This document shows, piece by piece, positions 12,676-22,219 of a DNA stretch of 64,000 nt. Within the stretch, counting starts at the first letter, position 1. Each line of letters begins with the position of its first letter. This stretch comes from Jeotgalicoccus coquinae (GTDB taxonomy: Bacteria > Bacillota > Bacilli > Staphylococcales > Salinicoccaceae). The DNA lies in NCBI RefSeq assembly GCF_014207425.1, contig NZ_JACHFF010000002.1, positions 310,001 to 374,000 on the forward strand, given 5' to 3'. Position numbers and translations under genes: made by a program. A model generated the notes under the pieces. It made no database searches, was not told the DNA's origin, and was given only the letters and a program-made list of their open reading frames with translations.

Positions 12676-12704
12676 AAAAAAAGAGACCAGAGGCCTGTTT
12701 TTTT
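12676..12704 (-). terminator. Probable dnaN terminator
   Basis: On the minus strand a short stem AGGCC-TCT-GGTCT (one G-U pair) is flanked by seven A on the 5' side and seven U on the 3' side. It lies 39 bases after the dnaN stop. The stem is short, so termination may be partial, with read-through into yaaA-recF-gyrBA. Confidence 0.55.
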
Positions 12705-12742
12705 ATCAAAAAAGGCATAGTCCCGAAATATTGAGTTCATAA

Positions 12743-13876
12743 TTAATAAGTTCTGATTGGTAAAATTAACTGTACAACTTCAGATGATTCGCTCGGTGTA
12801 ATAGTGAACGGTCTCATCGTACCGAAGAATTCGATTGTTACTTCTTCGTCCTGGATTGCACGGAGTGCTTCCATCATGTATTTAGAGTTGAACGAAATCT
12901 TAATTCCTTCGCCTTCGACAGCAGAAGCATTGATATCTTCATTTACCGTACCGACTTCAGGAGAGTTCGATGTTAATTCCACGTTGTTATTTTCCACAGT
13001 CATGCGGATAACGTTATTGCCGCCTTCACGTGCCAGCAGTGATACACGGTCGATTGCGTGGTAGAACTCCGAATTGTTTACGCTGACTTTAGTCTCGTAG
13101 TTTTCAGGGAACAGACGTGATGTATCCGGATAGTTTCCTTCAAGTAAACGGGAGATAAAGCGCATGTTGCCGTATGTGAAGAGCACCTGGTTTTGTGACA
13201 GGTTAATTTCCACATCTTCTTCAGAGTCTGTAAGAATCTTGCTCAGCTCGGATAATGATTTACCCGGAATAATCGCGTTTGAGATTTCTGTATTGAATGT
13301 TTTATCCAGCAGTCTTCTTAATGCAAGACGGTGAGAGTCTGTTGCAGTAAATGAAATATTATCTTCGTTAAAATTCCAGTTAACACCAGTTAACACAGGT
13401 CGTGTTTCAGATAATGAAACTGCGAAGTTAGTCTGGTTAATAATTGTTTTTAATACTGCAGAAGAAAGTACAAGACTGTCTGCATCGCTCACTTCAGGCA
13501 ATAAAGGATACTGGTTTGAATCATTACCGCTTAAGTTGAACTCTGATTTTCCTGCGGTAATTTTAGTCTGGAAGTTTTCTGTTGTTTCCAGATCTACAAA
13601 ATCACCGGAAAGTTTTTTAATGATGTCTACAAAGAAACGTCCTGTTAATACAACTGAACCTGGTTCTTCAATTTCAAGAATTTCTTCGTTATCAATTTCT
13701 GTGGGTATTGTAATTTCAATAGATATTTCCGAATCACTGCCGGTAAGTGTCATTTGGTCATCAGAGACATCTATTTTTATCCCGTTTAAAATAGGCAGTG
13801 TTGTTCTTGGTGAAATAGCTTTTAAACAATGATTTAATTGTTCGATAAAGTATTGTCTTTTAATACTGATTTTCAT
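12743..13876 (-). CDS. dnaN: DNA polymerase III beta sliding clamp
   Basis: This 377-residue protein forms the ring-shaped dimer that tethers replicative polymerase to DNA. The three-domain clamp pattern is recognisable: the N-terminal MKISIKRQYF start, VLTGVNWNF, ATDSHRLALR, and a C-terminal QLILPIRTY tail. I start it at the ATG 13874-13876. The in-frame TTG two codons upstream lies only four bases from the AAGGAG site, whereas the ATG is ideally spaced. It follows dnaA across the oriC unwinding segment. Confidence 0.97.
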   Translation of the reverse strand: MKISIKRQYFIEQLNHCLKAISPRTTLPILNGIKIDVSDDQMTLTGSDSEISIEITIPTEIDNEEILEIEEPGSVVLTGRFFVDIIKKLSGDFVDLETTENFQTKITAGKSEFNLSGNDSNQYPLLPEVSDADSLVLSSAVLKTIINQTNFAVSLSETRPVLTGVNWNFNEDNISFTATDSHRLALRRLLDKTFNTEISNAIIPGKSLSELSKILTDSEEDVEINLSQNQVLFTYGNMRFISRLLEGNYPDTSRLFPENYETKVSVNNSEFYHAIDRVSLLAREGGNNVIRMTVENNNVELTSNSPEVGTVNEDINASAVEGEGIKISFNSKYMMEALRAIQDEEVTIEFFGTMRPFTITPSESSEVVQLILPIRTY

Positions 13877-13910
13877 AAGCAAAGTACTCCTTATTTATTA
13901 GATATATAGT

Positions 13911-14040
13911 ATATAAAATAATAGTAATAATAGTAGGCCCTGTGGATATGTGGAAAACTGTACTGAAGCTATACGCACGAAGTTATCCACATGTGTACAA
14001 AGTGTTGACTACAGTGTAACATTTATCCACACTATTCACA
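13911..14040 (-). other. oriC, dnaA-dnaN part: DnaA-trio/unwinding element and DnaA boxes
   Basis: On the plus strand six consecutive TAA/TAG triplets (13919-13936) are followed by a GC cluster GCCC (13937-13940). Two near-consensus DnaA boxes come next, TGTGGATAT at 13941-13949 and TGTGGAAAA at 13949-13957. This order, trios then GC cluster then paired boxes, is that of the basal unwinding system described for Bacillus. Two perfect TTATCCACA boxes follow at 13983-13991 and 14023-14031, and a weaker CTATTCACA at 14032-14040. AT-rich DNA precedes the trios. This should be where the duplex first opens. Confidence 0.85.
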
Positions 14041-14047
14041 TTAACTT

Positions 14048-15391
14048 TTAACTGAGCTTATTCTCGATTTCCTTCAGTTCATCTCTGAACAGCTCATCTT
14101 CTGAAACAAGCCTCGAAATTTTCTCATGTGCGTGTATTACTGTCGTATGATCACGGCCTCCGAAAACTTCACCGATTTTAGGCAGCGAGTTATCTGTCAG
14201 TTCACGTGATAAATACATTGCAACGTGTCTCGGGAAGGCGATGGACTTCGTTCGCTTCTTCGATCCGAGTTCATCGATATGAATACCGTAATATTCGCTG
14301 ACTGCGACCTGGATATCGTGGATTGTCATGCGTTTTGACTTCGTCGTTACGACTAAATCCTTCAATGCTTCAGAAACCACTTCGGGTGTCATCGGCTGAT
14401 TCGAAATTTTTGAATATGCTGCAACGCGCGTCAGTGCGCCTTCCAGTTCACGGATGTTCGTGTGAATATGGTTTGCAATGTAAATCATCGCTTCGTTCGG
14501 AATCTCTACATTCTCTTCTTCACATTTTTTACGCAGAATCGCAATTCTCGTTTCCAGGTCAGGCGGCGTCACATCTGTCATCAGGCCCCATTCAAAACGG
14601 GAGCGGAGACGGTCTTCAAGCGTCGGTATTTCCTTCGGAGTACGGTCACTTGAGATAACGATCTGCTTATCATTTTCATGCAGCGAGTTAAACGTGTGGA
14701 AAAACTCTTCCTGCGTTGATTCCTTACCTGCTAAAAACTGTATGTCATCTATTAAGAGCACATCGACATTGCGGTACTTGTTGCGGAATTCTTCTGTTTT
14801 GTTATCGCGGATCGAGTTGATGAATTCATTTGTAAATTTTTCACTCGATAAATAAACAACCTTCGCATTTGGACGGTGTTCCAGCACGTAGTTGCCGATT
14901 GCGTGCATTAAATGCGTCTTGCCGAGACCAACGCCGCCGTATATAAACAGCGGATTGTAAGCTTTGGCAGGTGCTTCGGCGACTGCGAGAGAAGCAGCAT
15001 GCGAGAAGCGGTTGCCGTTCCCGATTACGAACGTATCGAACGTATGCTGTGCATTTAATGCATGTTTAACAGGCACATCTACAGATGTGCTGCGTTTCTC
15101 AGATGAATTTTTTTTCTGTGCGGATGATGCGTCGCTCAGTTTTTCGTCCTGAAAGACGATTTTGACAGAAACTTTTTCACCGATTGCTTTATAGATGCTC
15201 TCTTCAATTAGTGTTAAATATTTTTCTGACAGCCAGCCCTGCTGAAATTCATTGTCTGCTTTAACAATTGCATTGGAACTGTTTAAATCGATCAGTTTTG
15301 TATCTTTGAACCATGTTTGAAAACTGACGGTGGGAATGTTGTCACTGATATTATCGAGGACATTATCCCAAATACTGTTCAAGCTGCTCAT
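14048..15391 (-). CDS. dnaA: Chromosomal replication initiator DnaA
   Basis: This 447-residue AAA+ initiator binds DnaA boxes and melts oriC. Domain I is at the N-terminus ([10 protein letters not shown] to about residue 85), followed by a short polar linker rich in Ser and Lys. The AAA+ core has Walker [12 protein letters not shown] and Walker [12 protein letters not shown]. The C-terminal DNA-binding domain carries the signature [11 protein letters not shown]. It is flanked on both sides by clusters of DnaA boxes. The ribosome-binding site is AAAGGA ahead of ATG 15389-15391. Confidence 0.98.
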   Translation of the reverse strand: MSSLNSIWDNVLDNISDNIPTVSFQTWFKDTKLIDLNSSNAIVKADNEFQQGWLSEKYLTLIEESIYKAIGEKVSVKIVFQDEKLSDASSAQKKNSSEKRSTSVDVPVKHALNAQHTFDTFVIGNGNRFSHAASLAVAEAPAKAYNPLFIYGGVGLGKTHLMHAIGNYVLEHRPNAKVVYLSSEKFTNEFINSIRDNKTEEFRNKYRNVDVLLIDDIQFLAGKESTQEEFFHTFNSLHENDKQIVISSDRTPKEIPTLEDRLRSRFEWGLMTDVTPPDLETRIAILRKKCEEENVEIPNEAMIYIANHIHTNIRELEGALTRVAAYSKISNQPMTPEVVSEALKDLVVTTKSKRMTIHDIQVAVSEYYGIHIDELGSKKRTKSIAFPRHVAMYLSRELTDNSLPKIGEVFGGRDHTTVIHAHEKISRLVSEDELFRDELKEIENKLS

Positions 15392-15424
15392 AAAATTTTC
15401 CTTTCTTATTCACAAATAACAGGC

Positions 15425-15683
15425 TGTGGATAACCGATATACACAGGTGTAGAAAAGTTATGCACAACTTATGCACATTCTGTGGATAACTATAGTGAGG
15501 ATGTAACTTATCCACAACGATATGGGTAGAATTATAACTAACTTCGCTATATATATCAATACCTTTACGAGTTATGCACAGAATTAACACTTTTCCACAA
15601 AATATTACGGACAGGCTGTGGATTTGTGGGGAATGACATTTCAAAGCTGTTGATAACTTTATCTTGCAAATAAGTTATCCACA
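15425..15683. other. oriC, DnaA-box cluster upstream of dnaA
   Basis: Perfect boxes (TTATCCACA or its complement) occur at 15425-15433, 15481-15489, 15508-15516 and 15675-15683. Variants differing by one base (TTATGCACA, TTTTCCACA) occur at 15458-15466, 15469-15477, 15572-15580 and 15591-15599. A TGTGGATTT variant lies at 15617-15625. These nine sites in 260 bp, between dnaA and rpmH, form the second half of a bipartite Firmicutes origin. They also cover the dnaA promoter, so DnaA probably represses its own gene. There is no protein gene in 15392-15826. Confidence 0.9.
15531..15559 (-). promoter_or_regulatory. dnaA promoter
   Basis: On the minus strand TTGATA (15554-15559) and TATAAT (15531-15536) are separated by 17 bp. 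They lie 140 bases upstream of the dnaA start and between DnaA boxes, which is consistent with autoregulation. Confidence 0.7.
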
Positions 15684-15733
15684 ATTTATTATTGAATGAC
15701 AGATATCTCATAGAAGGAAAATCAAATAAAAAG

Positions 15734-15762
15734 TTGAAAAGAGAGCCTATTTTTGGTATTCT
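15734..15762 (+). promoter_or_regulatory. rpmH promoter
   Basis: TTGAAA (15734-15739) and TATTCT (15757-15762) are separated by 17 bp and lie 65 bases upstream of rpmH, just beyond the last DnaA box. Confidence 0.6.
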
Positions 15763-15826
15763 TTAATAGTTGCAATTCTAAGAGAAGATAAAAACAGAGA
15801 TATATATTTAAACGGAGGTGTCATTA

Positions 15827-15964
15827 ATGGTAAAACGTACCTATCAACCGAATAAACGTAAACGTGCAAAAGTACACGGTTTCCGTGAGAGAATGAGTAC
15901 TAAAAACGGACGCAAAGTTCTTGCACGCCGTAGAAGAAAAGGAAGAAAAGTTCTTTCTGCATAA
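15827..15964 (+). CDS. rpmH: 50S ribosomal protein L34
   Basis: This 45-residue, extremely Arg/Lys-rich protein begins [18 protein letters not shown] and ends [10 protein letters not shown], which is unmistakably L34. The ATG at 15827 is preceded by a strong GGAGGTG site. It lies immediately beyond oriC on the plus strand and is followed by its own terminator. Confidence 0.97.
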   Translation: MVKRTYQPNKRKRAKVHGFRERMSTKNGRKVLARRRRKGRKVLSA

Positions 15965-15970
15965 CCATTA

Positions 15971-16000
15971 GATCATCTGACGAGGATGATCTTTTTTTTT
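15971..16000 (+). terminator. rpmH terminator
   Basis: The stem GATCATC/GATGATC (15971-15977 and 15985-15991) with a seven-base loop is followed by nine T. It lies six bases after the rpmH stop, so rnpA may be expressed partly by read-through. Confidence 0.85.
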
Positions 16001-16075
16001 GCCCAATACCGGATGTTTTATAAAACAGGTGCTTTTTAGTATAATAATTAATCATAGATATGAAAGAGCGTAATA

Positions 16076-16414
16076 ATGATGAAAAAGCGATATAGAATTA
16101 AAAAAGAAAAAGATTTTAAACTTATGTTTAAGCGCGGAAAATCGTATGCCAACAGGCAGTTTGTCGTTTATTTAAGACAGAACGATGAAATTCCGCATCT
16201 GAGACTGGGCATCAGTGTGTCCAAACGTCTCGGCAACGCGGTGAAGAGAAATCAGATCAAAAGACGTATCCGCGCATTTTACCAGATCCATAAAACAGAA
16301 CTGAAGCCGCGTGAATATGTAGTTATCGCACGAAATCCTGTCAAAGATATGGACTATCATGAGATGGAAAAATCATTATTGCATGTCTTAAAAATCGCGA
16401 AATGTATTAAATAA
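16076..16414 (+). CDS. rnpA: Ribonuclease P protein component
   Basis: This 112-residue basic protein assists the RNase P RNA in tRNA 5' processing. The RNR signature region (LGNAVKRNQIKRRIRAF) is intact, preceded by RLGISVSKR. The first two codons are both ATG (16076 and 16079) and either could start translation; the upstream GAAAGAG site is weak. The next gene, 15 bases on, is jag; the usual yidC/spoIIIJ gene between them is absent, as I recall is the case in staphylococci. Confidence 0.95.
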   Translation: MMKKRYRIKKEKDFKLMFKRGKSYANRQFVVYLRQNDEIPHLRLGISVSKRLGNAVKRNQIKRRIRAFYQIHKTELKPREYVVIARNPVKDMDYHEMEKSLLHVLKIAKCIK

Positions 16415-16429
16415 TACGGGGGTAGTATT

Positions 16430-17287
16430 ATGTACAGAATTTATACTGAAAAGACAGTAGATGATGCAGTTGCAAAAGGGTTAAACGAGCTTGGCGTAAC
16501 TGAAGACGATATTAAGATTGAAGTAATCGACGGCGGGAGCGGCGGATTTTTAGGATTCGGCAAACGCGATGCAGAAGTGCAGCTGACAGTAATCAACCCT
16601 GAACTGAAAACATACGGTTCTATTGAAGAGATGATTGAACAGCACAGTGCTGAAGTTCAAGAGGAACCTGAAGCTGCTGTCGAAATACCTGAGCCCGAAC
16701 CGGTTAAAGTACAGCCGGAACCGGAAATCACTGAAGAAGCGGATCAGCCTGAAATTCCTGAAGCGGAACATCAGACAGCAGTCGAACATGAAGTGACGGC
16801 CGATGCCGAAGATGAGCATACGGTTTATGAATCACCGATTAACAATGCAGCAGATGACACAGCGGATTATATTTCCCGTGTTGTGCATGAAATGAACATT
16901 CCAAATGAAACTGAAGTGAGTATTAAAGATACGACGGTGACGATTGAATTTCATGCAGAACTCGCAGCTAAAATTATCGGCAAGCGCGGCCAGACTTTAA
17001 ATGCGCTGCAGGAACTCGCACAAAATTACTTTAACACTATATATAAGAGCTACGGCACAGTATTTCTCGATGTCGAGAATTACCGTGAAAAACGCCGTGA
17101 GACACTGGAGAGCCTCGCAATCAACATGTCGAAAAAAGCGATGCGTACGAACGAGCCGGTTAAGATGGAGCCGATGCCTTCATTTGAACGTAAAACAATG
17201 CACCATGTTTTGAGCAGAATTAAAAATGTAGAAACGTACTCAGAAGGACGGGAACCTAACCGCTATCTCGTTATTATTAAGAAATAA
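16430..17287 (+). CDS. khpB: RNA-binding protein KhpB/Jag
   Basis: This 285-residue protein has an N-terminal Jag domain (about residues 1-52, including [12 protein letters not shown]). A long acidic Pro/Glu-rich linker (about 55-140) follows. Then come a KH domain with [13 protein letters not shown] near residue 190 and an R3H domain at the C-terminus ending [12 protein letters not shown]. KhpB/Jag proteins bind RNA with KhpA and influence cell-envelope synthesis in other Firmicutes. It sits between rnpA and mnmE, nine bases from the upstream side of the mnmE ribosome-binding region. Confidence 0.92.
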   Translation: MYRIYTEKTVDDAVAKGLNELGVTEDDIKIEVIDGGSGGFLGFGKRDAEVQLTVINPELKTYGSIEEMIEQHSAEVQEEPEAAVEIPEPEPVKVQPEPEITEEADQPEIPEAEHQTAVEHEVTADAEDEHTVYESPINNAADDTADYISRVVHEMNIPNETEVSIKDTTVTIEFHAELAAKIIGKRGQTLNALQELAQNYFNTIYKSYGTVFLDVENYREKRRETLESLAINMSKKAMRTNEPVKMEPMPSFERKTMHHVLSRIKNVETYSEGREPNRYLVIIKK

Positions 17288-17301
17288 AAGGAGTTTTGAA
17301 A

Positions 17302-18678
17302 ATGCAATTTGAAACGATCTCAAGCATCTCCACACCGGTTGGTGAAGGGGCGATTGCTATCGTTCGTTTATCAGGTGAAGATGCGATTGAAATTGCAGAC
17401 CGTCTGTATAAAGGTGCGAAAAAATTAACTGACACAAAATCACATACGATTAACTACGGGCACATTGTCGATCCGAAGACCGGCGAAACGGTTGAGGAAG
17501 TTATGGTGGCATTAATGCGTGCACCGAAGACATACACGAGAGAAGACATTGTGGAAATTAACTGCCATGGCGGTATTCATACAGTAAACCGCGTACTGCA
17601 GCTGACTTTAAACCACGGTGCCAGAATGGCGGAACCGGGCGAGTTTACGAAACGTGCATTCCTAAACGGACGCGTGGACTTATCACAGGCTGAAGCGGTA
17701 ATGGACTTTATCCGTGCGAAGACGAATGAAGCATCGAAAGTTGCGAACCAGCAAGTGCAGGGACGCTTAAAAACTTATATCGAAGAACTTCGCCAGAGCA
17801 TTTTAAACATTCTTGCACAGGTTGAAGTGAACATCGACTATCCGGAATACGATGATGTTGAGGAAGCGACGACATCATTCCTCCTGGAAGAAGCAGAGAA
17901 AGTCAGCGTCAATATTGATAAGCTTCTGAAATCGAGCTCTGAAGGCCGGATTTTACGCGAAGGTTTAAGTACGGTTATCGTCGGCAAGCCGAATGTTGGT
18001 AAAAGTTCGCTTTTAAACTATTTAATTCAGGACAATAAAGCGATTGTAACGGACGTTGCCGGCACGACGCGCGATATTCTGGAAGAGTACGTTAACGTCA
18101 ACGGTATTCCGCTGAAACTTGTCGATACGGCAGGTATTCGCGAAACGGATGATATTGTTGAGAAAATCGGTGTGGAACGTTCACGCGAAGCACTGAAAGG
18201 TGCCGAATTGATTTTATACGTCATGAACAACAACGATGAGCTGACTCCGGAAGATCTTGAACTGCTGAAATCGGTAGATGATAAAAAAGTGATCGGTATC
18301 GTGAATAAACTCGACCTTGAAAACAATCTGGACCTTAATTATCTGGAAGAACATTTTAAAATACCGTTAATTAAAACGTCCATTATAAAAGGTGAAGGTG
18401 TCGATGATCTGGAAAATGAAATCCAGAAGATGTTCTTCGACGGCAGCCTGTCATCGACGGACTCGACATATGTATCGAACAACCGTCATATCAATCTTCT
18501 CGAGCAGGCGAAAGTATCGATTGAAGACGCAATAGCTTCGGCGGAAATAGATGTGCCTGTGGATATTATTCAAATCGACCTCATTAAAACGTGGGAACTG
18601 CTCGGTGAAGTGATCGGAGAAGACGTATCGGAACAATTAATAGATAAACTCTTTAGTCAATTCTGTCTAGGGAAGTAA
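17302..18678 (+). CDS. mnmE: tRNA modification GTPase MnmE
   Basis: This 458-residue GTPase acts with MnmG to place the carboxymethylaminomethyl group on wobble uridine 34 of certain tRNAs. The N-terminal tetrahydrofolate-binding domain, central helical domain and inserted G domain ([20 protein letters not shown]) are all visible. The C-terminal catalytic cysteine motif reads CLGK. The frame is open from a TTG at 17296, but that is only two bases from the AAGGAG site, so ATG 17302 is preferred. Confidence 0.97.
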   Translation: MQFETISSISTPVGEGAIAIVRLSGEDAIEIADRLYKGAKKLTDTKSHTINYGHIVDPKTGETVEEVMVALMRAPKTYTREDIVEINCHGGIHTVNRVLQLTLNHGARMAEPGEFTKRAFLNGRVDLSQAEAVMDFIRAKTNEASKVANQQVQGRLKTYIEELRQSILNILAQVEVNIDYPEYDDVEEATTSFLLEEAEKVSVNIDKLLKSSSEGRILREGLSTVIVGKPNVGKSSLLNYLIQDNKAIVTDVAGTTRDILEEYVNVNGIPLKLVDTAGIRETDDIVEKIGVERSREALKGAELILYVMNNNDELTPEDLELLKSVDDKKVIGIVNKLDLENNLDLNYLEEHFKIPLIKTSIIKGEGVDDLENEIQKMFFDGSLSSTDSTYVSNNRHINLLEQAKVSIEDAIASAEIDVPVDIIQIDLIKTWELLGEVIGEDVSEQLIDKLFSQFCLGK

Positions 18679-18695
18679 ATACAGGAGGTTAAATA

Positions 18696-20579
18696 ATGAC
18701 CGGCAATATTAAATATGATGTGATAGTTATCGGAGCAGGTCACGCAGGTGTTGAAGCGGGGCTTGCTGCAAGCCGCAAAGGATTAAAAACACTGATGCTG
18801 ACAATCAATCTGGATAACATCGCATTTATGCCATGTAACCCTTCTGTCGGCGGACCGGCAAAAGGAATCGTTGTGCGCGAAGTAGATGCGCTCGGCGGTC
18901 AGATGGCAAAAGTTATAGACAAAACTCACATTCAGATGCGGATGCTTAATACAGGTAAAGGACCTGCAGTGCGTGCACTTCGTGCGCAGGCAGATAAAGT
19001 TCTTTATCAGCAGGAAATGAAATCGCTGCTTGAACAGGAACCGAACCTCGACATATTACAGGGCCTCGTTGATGAACTCATTATAGAAGATGATGTTGTG
19101 CGCGGTGTCAGAACGAATGTCGGCACAGTATACGATGCCGATGCAGTAATTATTACAACAGGTACATTCCTGCGCGGTGAAATTATTTTAGGCGACTTAA
19201 AATATTCAAGCGGACCGAATCACCAGATTCCGTCACTTGCTCTTGCAGATCAGCTGAAAGAGCTCGGCTTTGAAATTATCCGTTTTAAAACGGGAACACC
19301 GCCGCGTGTTAACGCAGATTCAATTGATTACAGCAAAACTGAAATTCAGCCCGGTGACGATGTACCGCGCGCATTCAGTTTTGATACGACAGAATTCATT
19401 ATGGACCAGCTGCCATGCTGGTTAACATACACATCAACAGAAACACATGAAATTATTACAGCGAACCTGCACTTGTCAGCAATGTACTCAGGCGTTGTTC
19501 AGGGAACAGGCCCGAGATACTGTCCTTCAATCGAAGACAAAATCGTCCGTTTCAACGATAAACCACGCCACCAGATTTTCCTTGAGCCGGAAGGCCGCAA
19601 TACTAAGGAAGTCTACGTACAGGGCTTATCAACGAGCATGCCGGAAAGCGTTCAACGAGAAATGGTGACGAGCATACCGGGACTTGAAAATGCACGCATG
19701 ATGCGTGCAGGCTATGCAATTGAGTACGATGCATTAGTACCGACCCAGCTGTGGCCGACACTTGAAACGAAGAAAATCAAAAATCTTTATACTGCCGGCC
19801 AGATTAACGGGACGAGCGGCTATGAAGAAGCGGCCGGACAGGGCTTAATCGCAGGTATTAATGCTGCAAATAACCTGTTGGGCAAAGAAGAATTAATTTT
19901 AAGCCGTACAGATGCATATATCGGCGTACTGATCGATGACCTGGTAACGAAAGGTACAAATGAACCTTATCGCCTGTTAACGTCACGTGCCGAGCACAGA
20001 CTGCTGCTCCGTCACGATAATGCGGATATCCGTCTGACTGAAATCGGCCATGAACACGGGCTGATCAGCGACGAGCGTCTGGCACGTTACCATAAGAAAA
20101 AAGAAAACATCGATGCTGAACTTGAGCGTCTGCAGAAAGTGCGCATTAAACCGAATGAGCACACGCAGAACATCGTCGCTGAACGCGGCGGTACAGCTCT
20201 GAAAGATGGTATTCTTGCAGCGGACTTATTACGCCGTCCGGAAATGGACTATCCGTCAATTATGGAAATCCTGAACGAAGAAATCACACTGCACCAGGAA
20301 GAATACGAGCAGGTTGAAGTACAGATTAAATACGATGGTTATATTAAAAAATCATTACAGCAGGTCGACAAGATGAAGCGTATGGAAGATAAAAAAATTC
20401 CTGAAAACATCGATTACGATGCGATACACTCGCTGGCGACAGAAGCGCGCATGAAACTTAAAGAAGTTAAGCCGCTGAACATCGCACAGGCATCACGTAT
20501 CTCAGGGGTAAATCCTGCAGACACTTCCATTCTGCTTGTCTATATCGAACAGGGTAATGTGAAAAGGGTAGAATCATGA
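18696..20579 (+). CDS. mnmG: tRNA uridine-34 carboxymethylaminomethyl enzyme MnmG (GidA)
   Basis: This 627-residue FAD-binding partner of MnmE has the Rossmann motif [10 protein letters not shown] near the N-terminus. The conserved [11 protein letters not shown] and the later [19 protein letters not shown] are also present. It is full length, 17 bases after mnmE with an AGGAGGTT site, and its stop overlaps the rsmG start by four bases. Confidence 0.97.
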   Translation: MTGNIKYDVIVIGAGHAGVEAGLAASRKGLKTLMLTINLDNIAFMPCNPSVGGPAKGIVVREVDALGGQMAKVIDKTHIQMRMLNTGKGPAVRALRAQADKVLYQQEMKSLLEQEPNLDILQGLVDELIIEDDVVRGVRTNVGTVYDADAVIITTGTFLRGEIILGDLKYSSGPNHQIPSLALADQLKELGFEIIRFKTGTPPRVNADSIDYSKTEIQPGDDVPRAFSFDTTEFIMDQLPCWLTYTSTETHEIITANLHLSAMYSGVVQGTGPRYCPSIEDKIVRFNDKPRHQIFLEPEGRNTKEVYVQGLSTSMPESVQREMVTSIPGLENARMMRAGYAIEYDALVPTQLWPTLETKKIKNLYTAGQINGTSGYEEAAGQGLIAGINAANNLLGKEELILSRTDAYIGVLIDDLVTKGTNEPYRLLTSRAEHRLLLRHDNADIRLTEIGHEHGLISDERLARYHKKKENIDAELERLQKVRIKPNEHTQNIVAERGGTALKDGILAADLLRRPEMDYPSIMEILNEEITLHQEEYEQVEVQIKYDGYIKKSLQQVDKMKRMEDKKIPENIDYDAIHSLATEARMKLKEVKPLNIAQASRISGVNPADTSILLVYIEQGNVKRVES

Positions 20580-21295
20580 ACGAACAGGAATTCATAAATG
20601 CTTTAAAAGAACAGGGAATTGAACTGACTGACACACAGCTCGGCCAGTTCAAGACCTACTACGAGATGCTTGTTGAGTGGAACGCAAAAATTAACTTAAC
20701 TGCTGTAACTGAAATCGAAGAGGTGTATTTAAAACATTTCTACGACTCAATTACACCGTTATTCTATGCGGATATTGACGAAGGTGCGAGTCTTTGCGAC
20801 GTCGGTGCAGGTGCCGGATTCCCGAGCATCCCGATGAAGATCATCCGTCCGGACTTAAAAATTACAATCGTTGATTCTTTAAACAAACGCATCAACTTCT
20901 TAAACGAACTCACTGCTGAGCTCAAACTCGATAAAATGCACCTGGTGCATGACAGAGCGGAAACATTCGGCAACCATAAAGCGGATGCGAGACATATGTT
21001 TGATGTGGTAACAGCACGTGCTGTTGCACAGCTGAACGTCTTATCCGAACTGTGCCTGCCGCTCGTACGCACCGGCGGACAGTTTATCGTCATGAAAGGC
21101 AAGAAAGCGCCGGAAGAACTTGAAGAGAGTAAATTCGCGCTGGACGTGCTTGGCGGAGAACTGAAAGAAGTTCACCAGCTGTCACTGCCGCAGGAAGAAA
21201 GCGACCGTTACATTATGATTATCGACAAAAAAAGTAAAACACCTAAGAAGTATCCGCGCAAACCGGGTACACCTAATAAATCCCCATTAAAATAA
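20576..21295 (+). CDS. rsmG: 16S rRNA (guanine-527-N7)-methyltransferase RsmG
   Basis: This 239-residue SAM-dependent methyltransferase modifies G527 of 16S rRNA. Motif I reads [14 protein letters not shown], and [10 protein letters not shown] precedes it as in other RsmG proteins. The C-terminus has a short basic tail ([19 protein letters not shown]). The start ATGA overlaps the mnmG stop, indicating translational coupling. Confidence 0.96.
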   Translation: MNEQEFINALKEQGIELTDTQLGQFKTYYEMLVEWNAKINLTAVTEIEEVYLKHFYDSITPLFYADIDEGASLCDVGAGAGFPSIPMKIIRPDLKITIVDSLNKRINFLNELTAELKLDKMHLVHDRAETFGNHKADARHMFDVVTARAVAQLNVLSELCLPLVRTGGQFIVMKGKKAPEELEESKFALDVLGGELKEVHQLSLPQEESDRYIMIIDKKSKTPKKYPRKPGTPNKSPLK

Positions 21296-21311
21296 AAGGG
21301 TGGTGGAATGT

Positions 21312-22124
21312 GTGAAAAAACCATTTTCAAAATTATTTAATCTCATAGATAAAAGCGAAACGCGTTCTGATGATGATTCTCTCGTTACTGTGCAGATAGA
21401 GCGCATCGTACCGAACCAGTACCAGCCGCGTACTGTATTCAATCATCAGCGCATTGAGGAGCTCGCACATTCCATCAAAGCGCACGGGTTGCTGCAGCCG
21501 ATTACACTGCGTCCGATTGAAGAGGACATGTATGAAATTATTGCAGGCGAGCGCAGATTCAGAGCACTTAAACATCTCGGTTACGACGACACTCAGGCCA
21601 TCGTTAAATATTTAACAGATCAGGAATCGGCAGCAATCGCACTGATTGAAAATATTCAGCGTGAGAACTTATCGAGTATCGAAGAAGCACGGGCATACAA
21701 ACAGCTCCTTGCGATGGATGATATTACACAGAAAGATCTGGCTGAAAGTATTGGTAAAAGCCAGTCGTTTATTGCCAATAAATTACGCCTGTTAAAGCTG
21801 TCTAACGACGTTATAACGGCGCTCGAAAAAGATGACATAACAGAAAGACACGCACGGGCACTGCTTATTCTGGATAACGATACCCAGTGCGACGTACTTA
21901 AAAATATCGTTAAGGATAACCTGACGGTTAAGGAAACAGAACTTGCTGTGAAGAACCGTCAGAAGGTCCGCATCGAGCAGATTAATTTTAATGACGATGT
22001 AGCGTTCATGCTGAATGACTTTGAACGAGATATTAAGAAGCTGCAGGACAAAGGTATCGATGTGAACATTGAAACATCAGAAACCGATGAGCTGCACGAA
22101 GTCACGATACGTATATACAAATAG
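21312..22124 (+). CDS. noc: Nucleoid occlusion protein Noc
   Basis: This 270-residue ParB-like DNA-binding protein blocks septum assembly over the nucleoid. It has the GERRFRAL ParB box, a helix-turn-helix (LAESIGKSQSFIANKLRLL) and KITERHARAL-like DDITERHARALLIL. I start it at the GTG 21312, which gives MKKPFSKLFNL and matches the amphipathic membrane-targeting N-terminus of B. subtilis Noc. Earlier in-frame GTG codons at 21300 and 21303 would add an implausible leader. It follows rsmG by 16 bases and is followed by a terminator. Confidence 0.9.
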   Translation: MKKPFSKLFNLIDKSETRSDDDSLVTVQIERIVPNQYQPRTVFNHQRIEELAHSIKAHGLLQPITLRPIEEDMYEIIAGERRFRALKHLGYDDTQAIVKYLTDQESAAIALIENIQRENLSSIEEARAYKQLLAMDDITQKDLAESIGKSQSFIANKLRLLKLSNDVITALEKDDITERHARALLILDNDTQCDVLKNIVKDNLTVKETELAVKNRQKVRIEQINFNDDVAFMLNDFERDIKKLQDKGIDVNIETSETDELHEVTIRIYK

Positions 22125-22126
22125 TG

Positions 22127-22155
22127 CTCACACTTCACAGTGTGAGTTCTTTTTT
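22127..22155 (+). terminator. noc terminator
   Basis: The perfect stem CTCACACT/AGTGTGAG (22127-22134 and 22139-22146) with a four-base loop is followed by TTCTTTTTT. It closes the mnmE-mnmG-rsmG-noc run. Confidence 0.85.
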
Positions 22156-22158
22156 GAC

Positions 22159-22186
22159 TTACAAACAGTAACGATACTGTTATAAT
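22159..22186 (+). promoter_or_regulatory. parB promoter with inverted repeat
   Basis: TTACAA (22159-22164) and a consensus TATAAT (22181-22186) are 16 bp apart. The spacer is filled by an inverted repeat, ACAGTA-N4-TACTGT (22165-22180), immediately before the -10 box. It could be an operator, but no regulator is identified. Confidence 0.5.
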
Positions 22187-22219
22187 TGAACTGTATTTTA
22201 ACTATGCAAAGTCGGTGAG

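Noticed and set aside
14196-14220. parS-like site in dnaA (TTCACGTGA core)
   Set aside because: Only about 11 of 16 positions match the parS consensus; other CACGTG hexamers in the window match no better. I found no convincing parS or Noc-binding site by eye.
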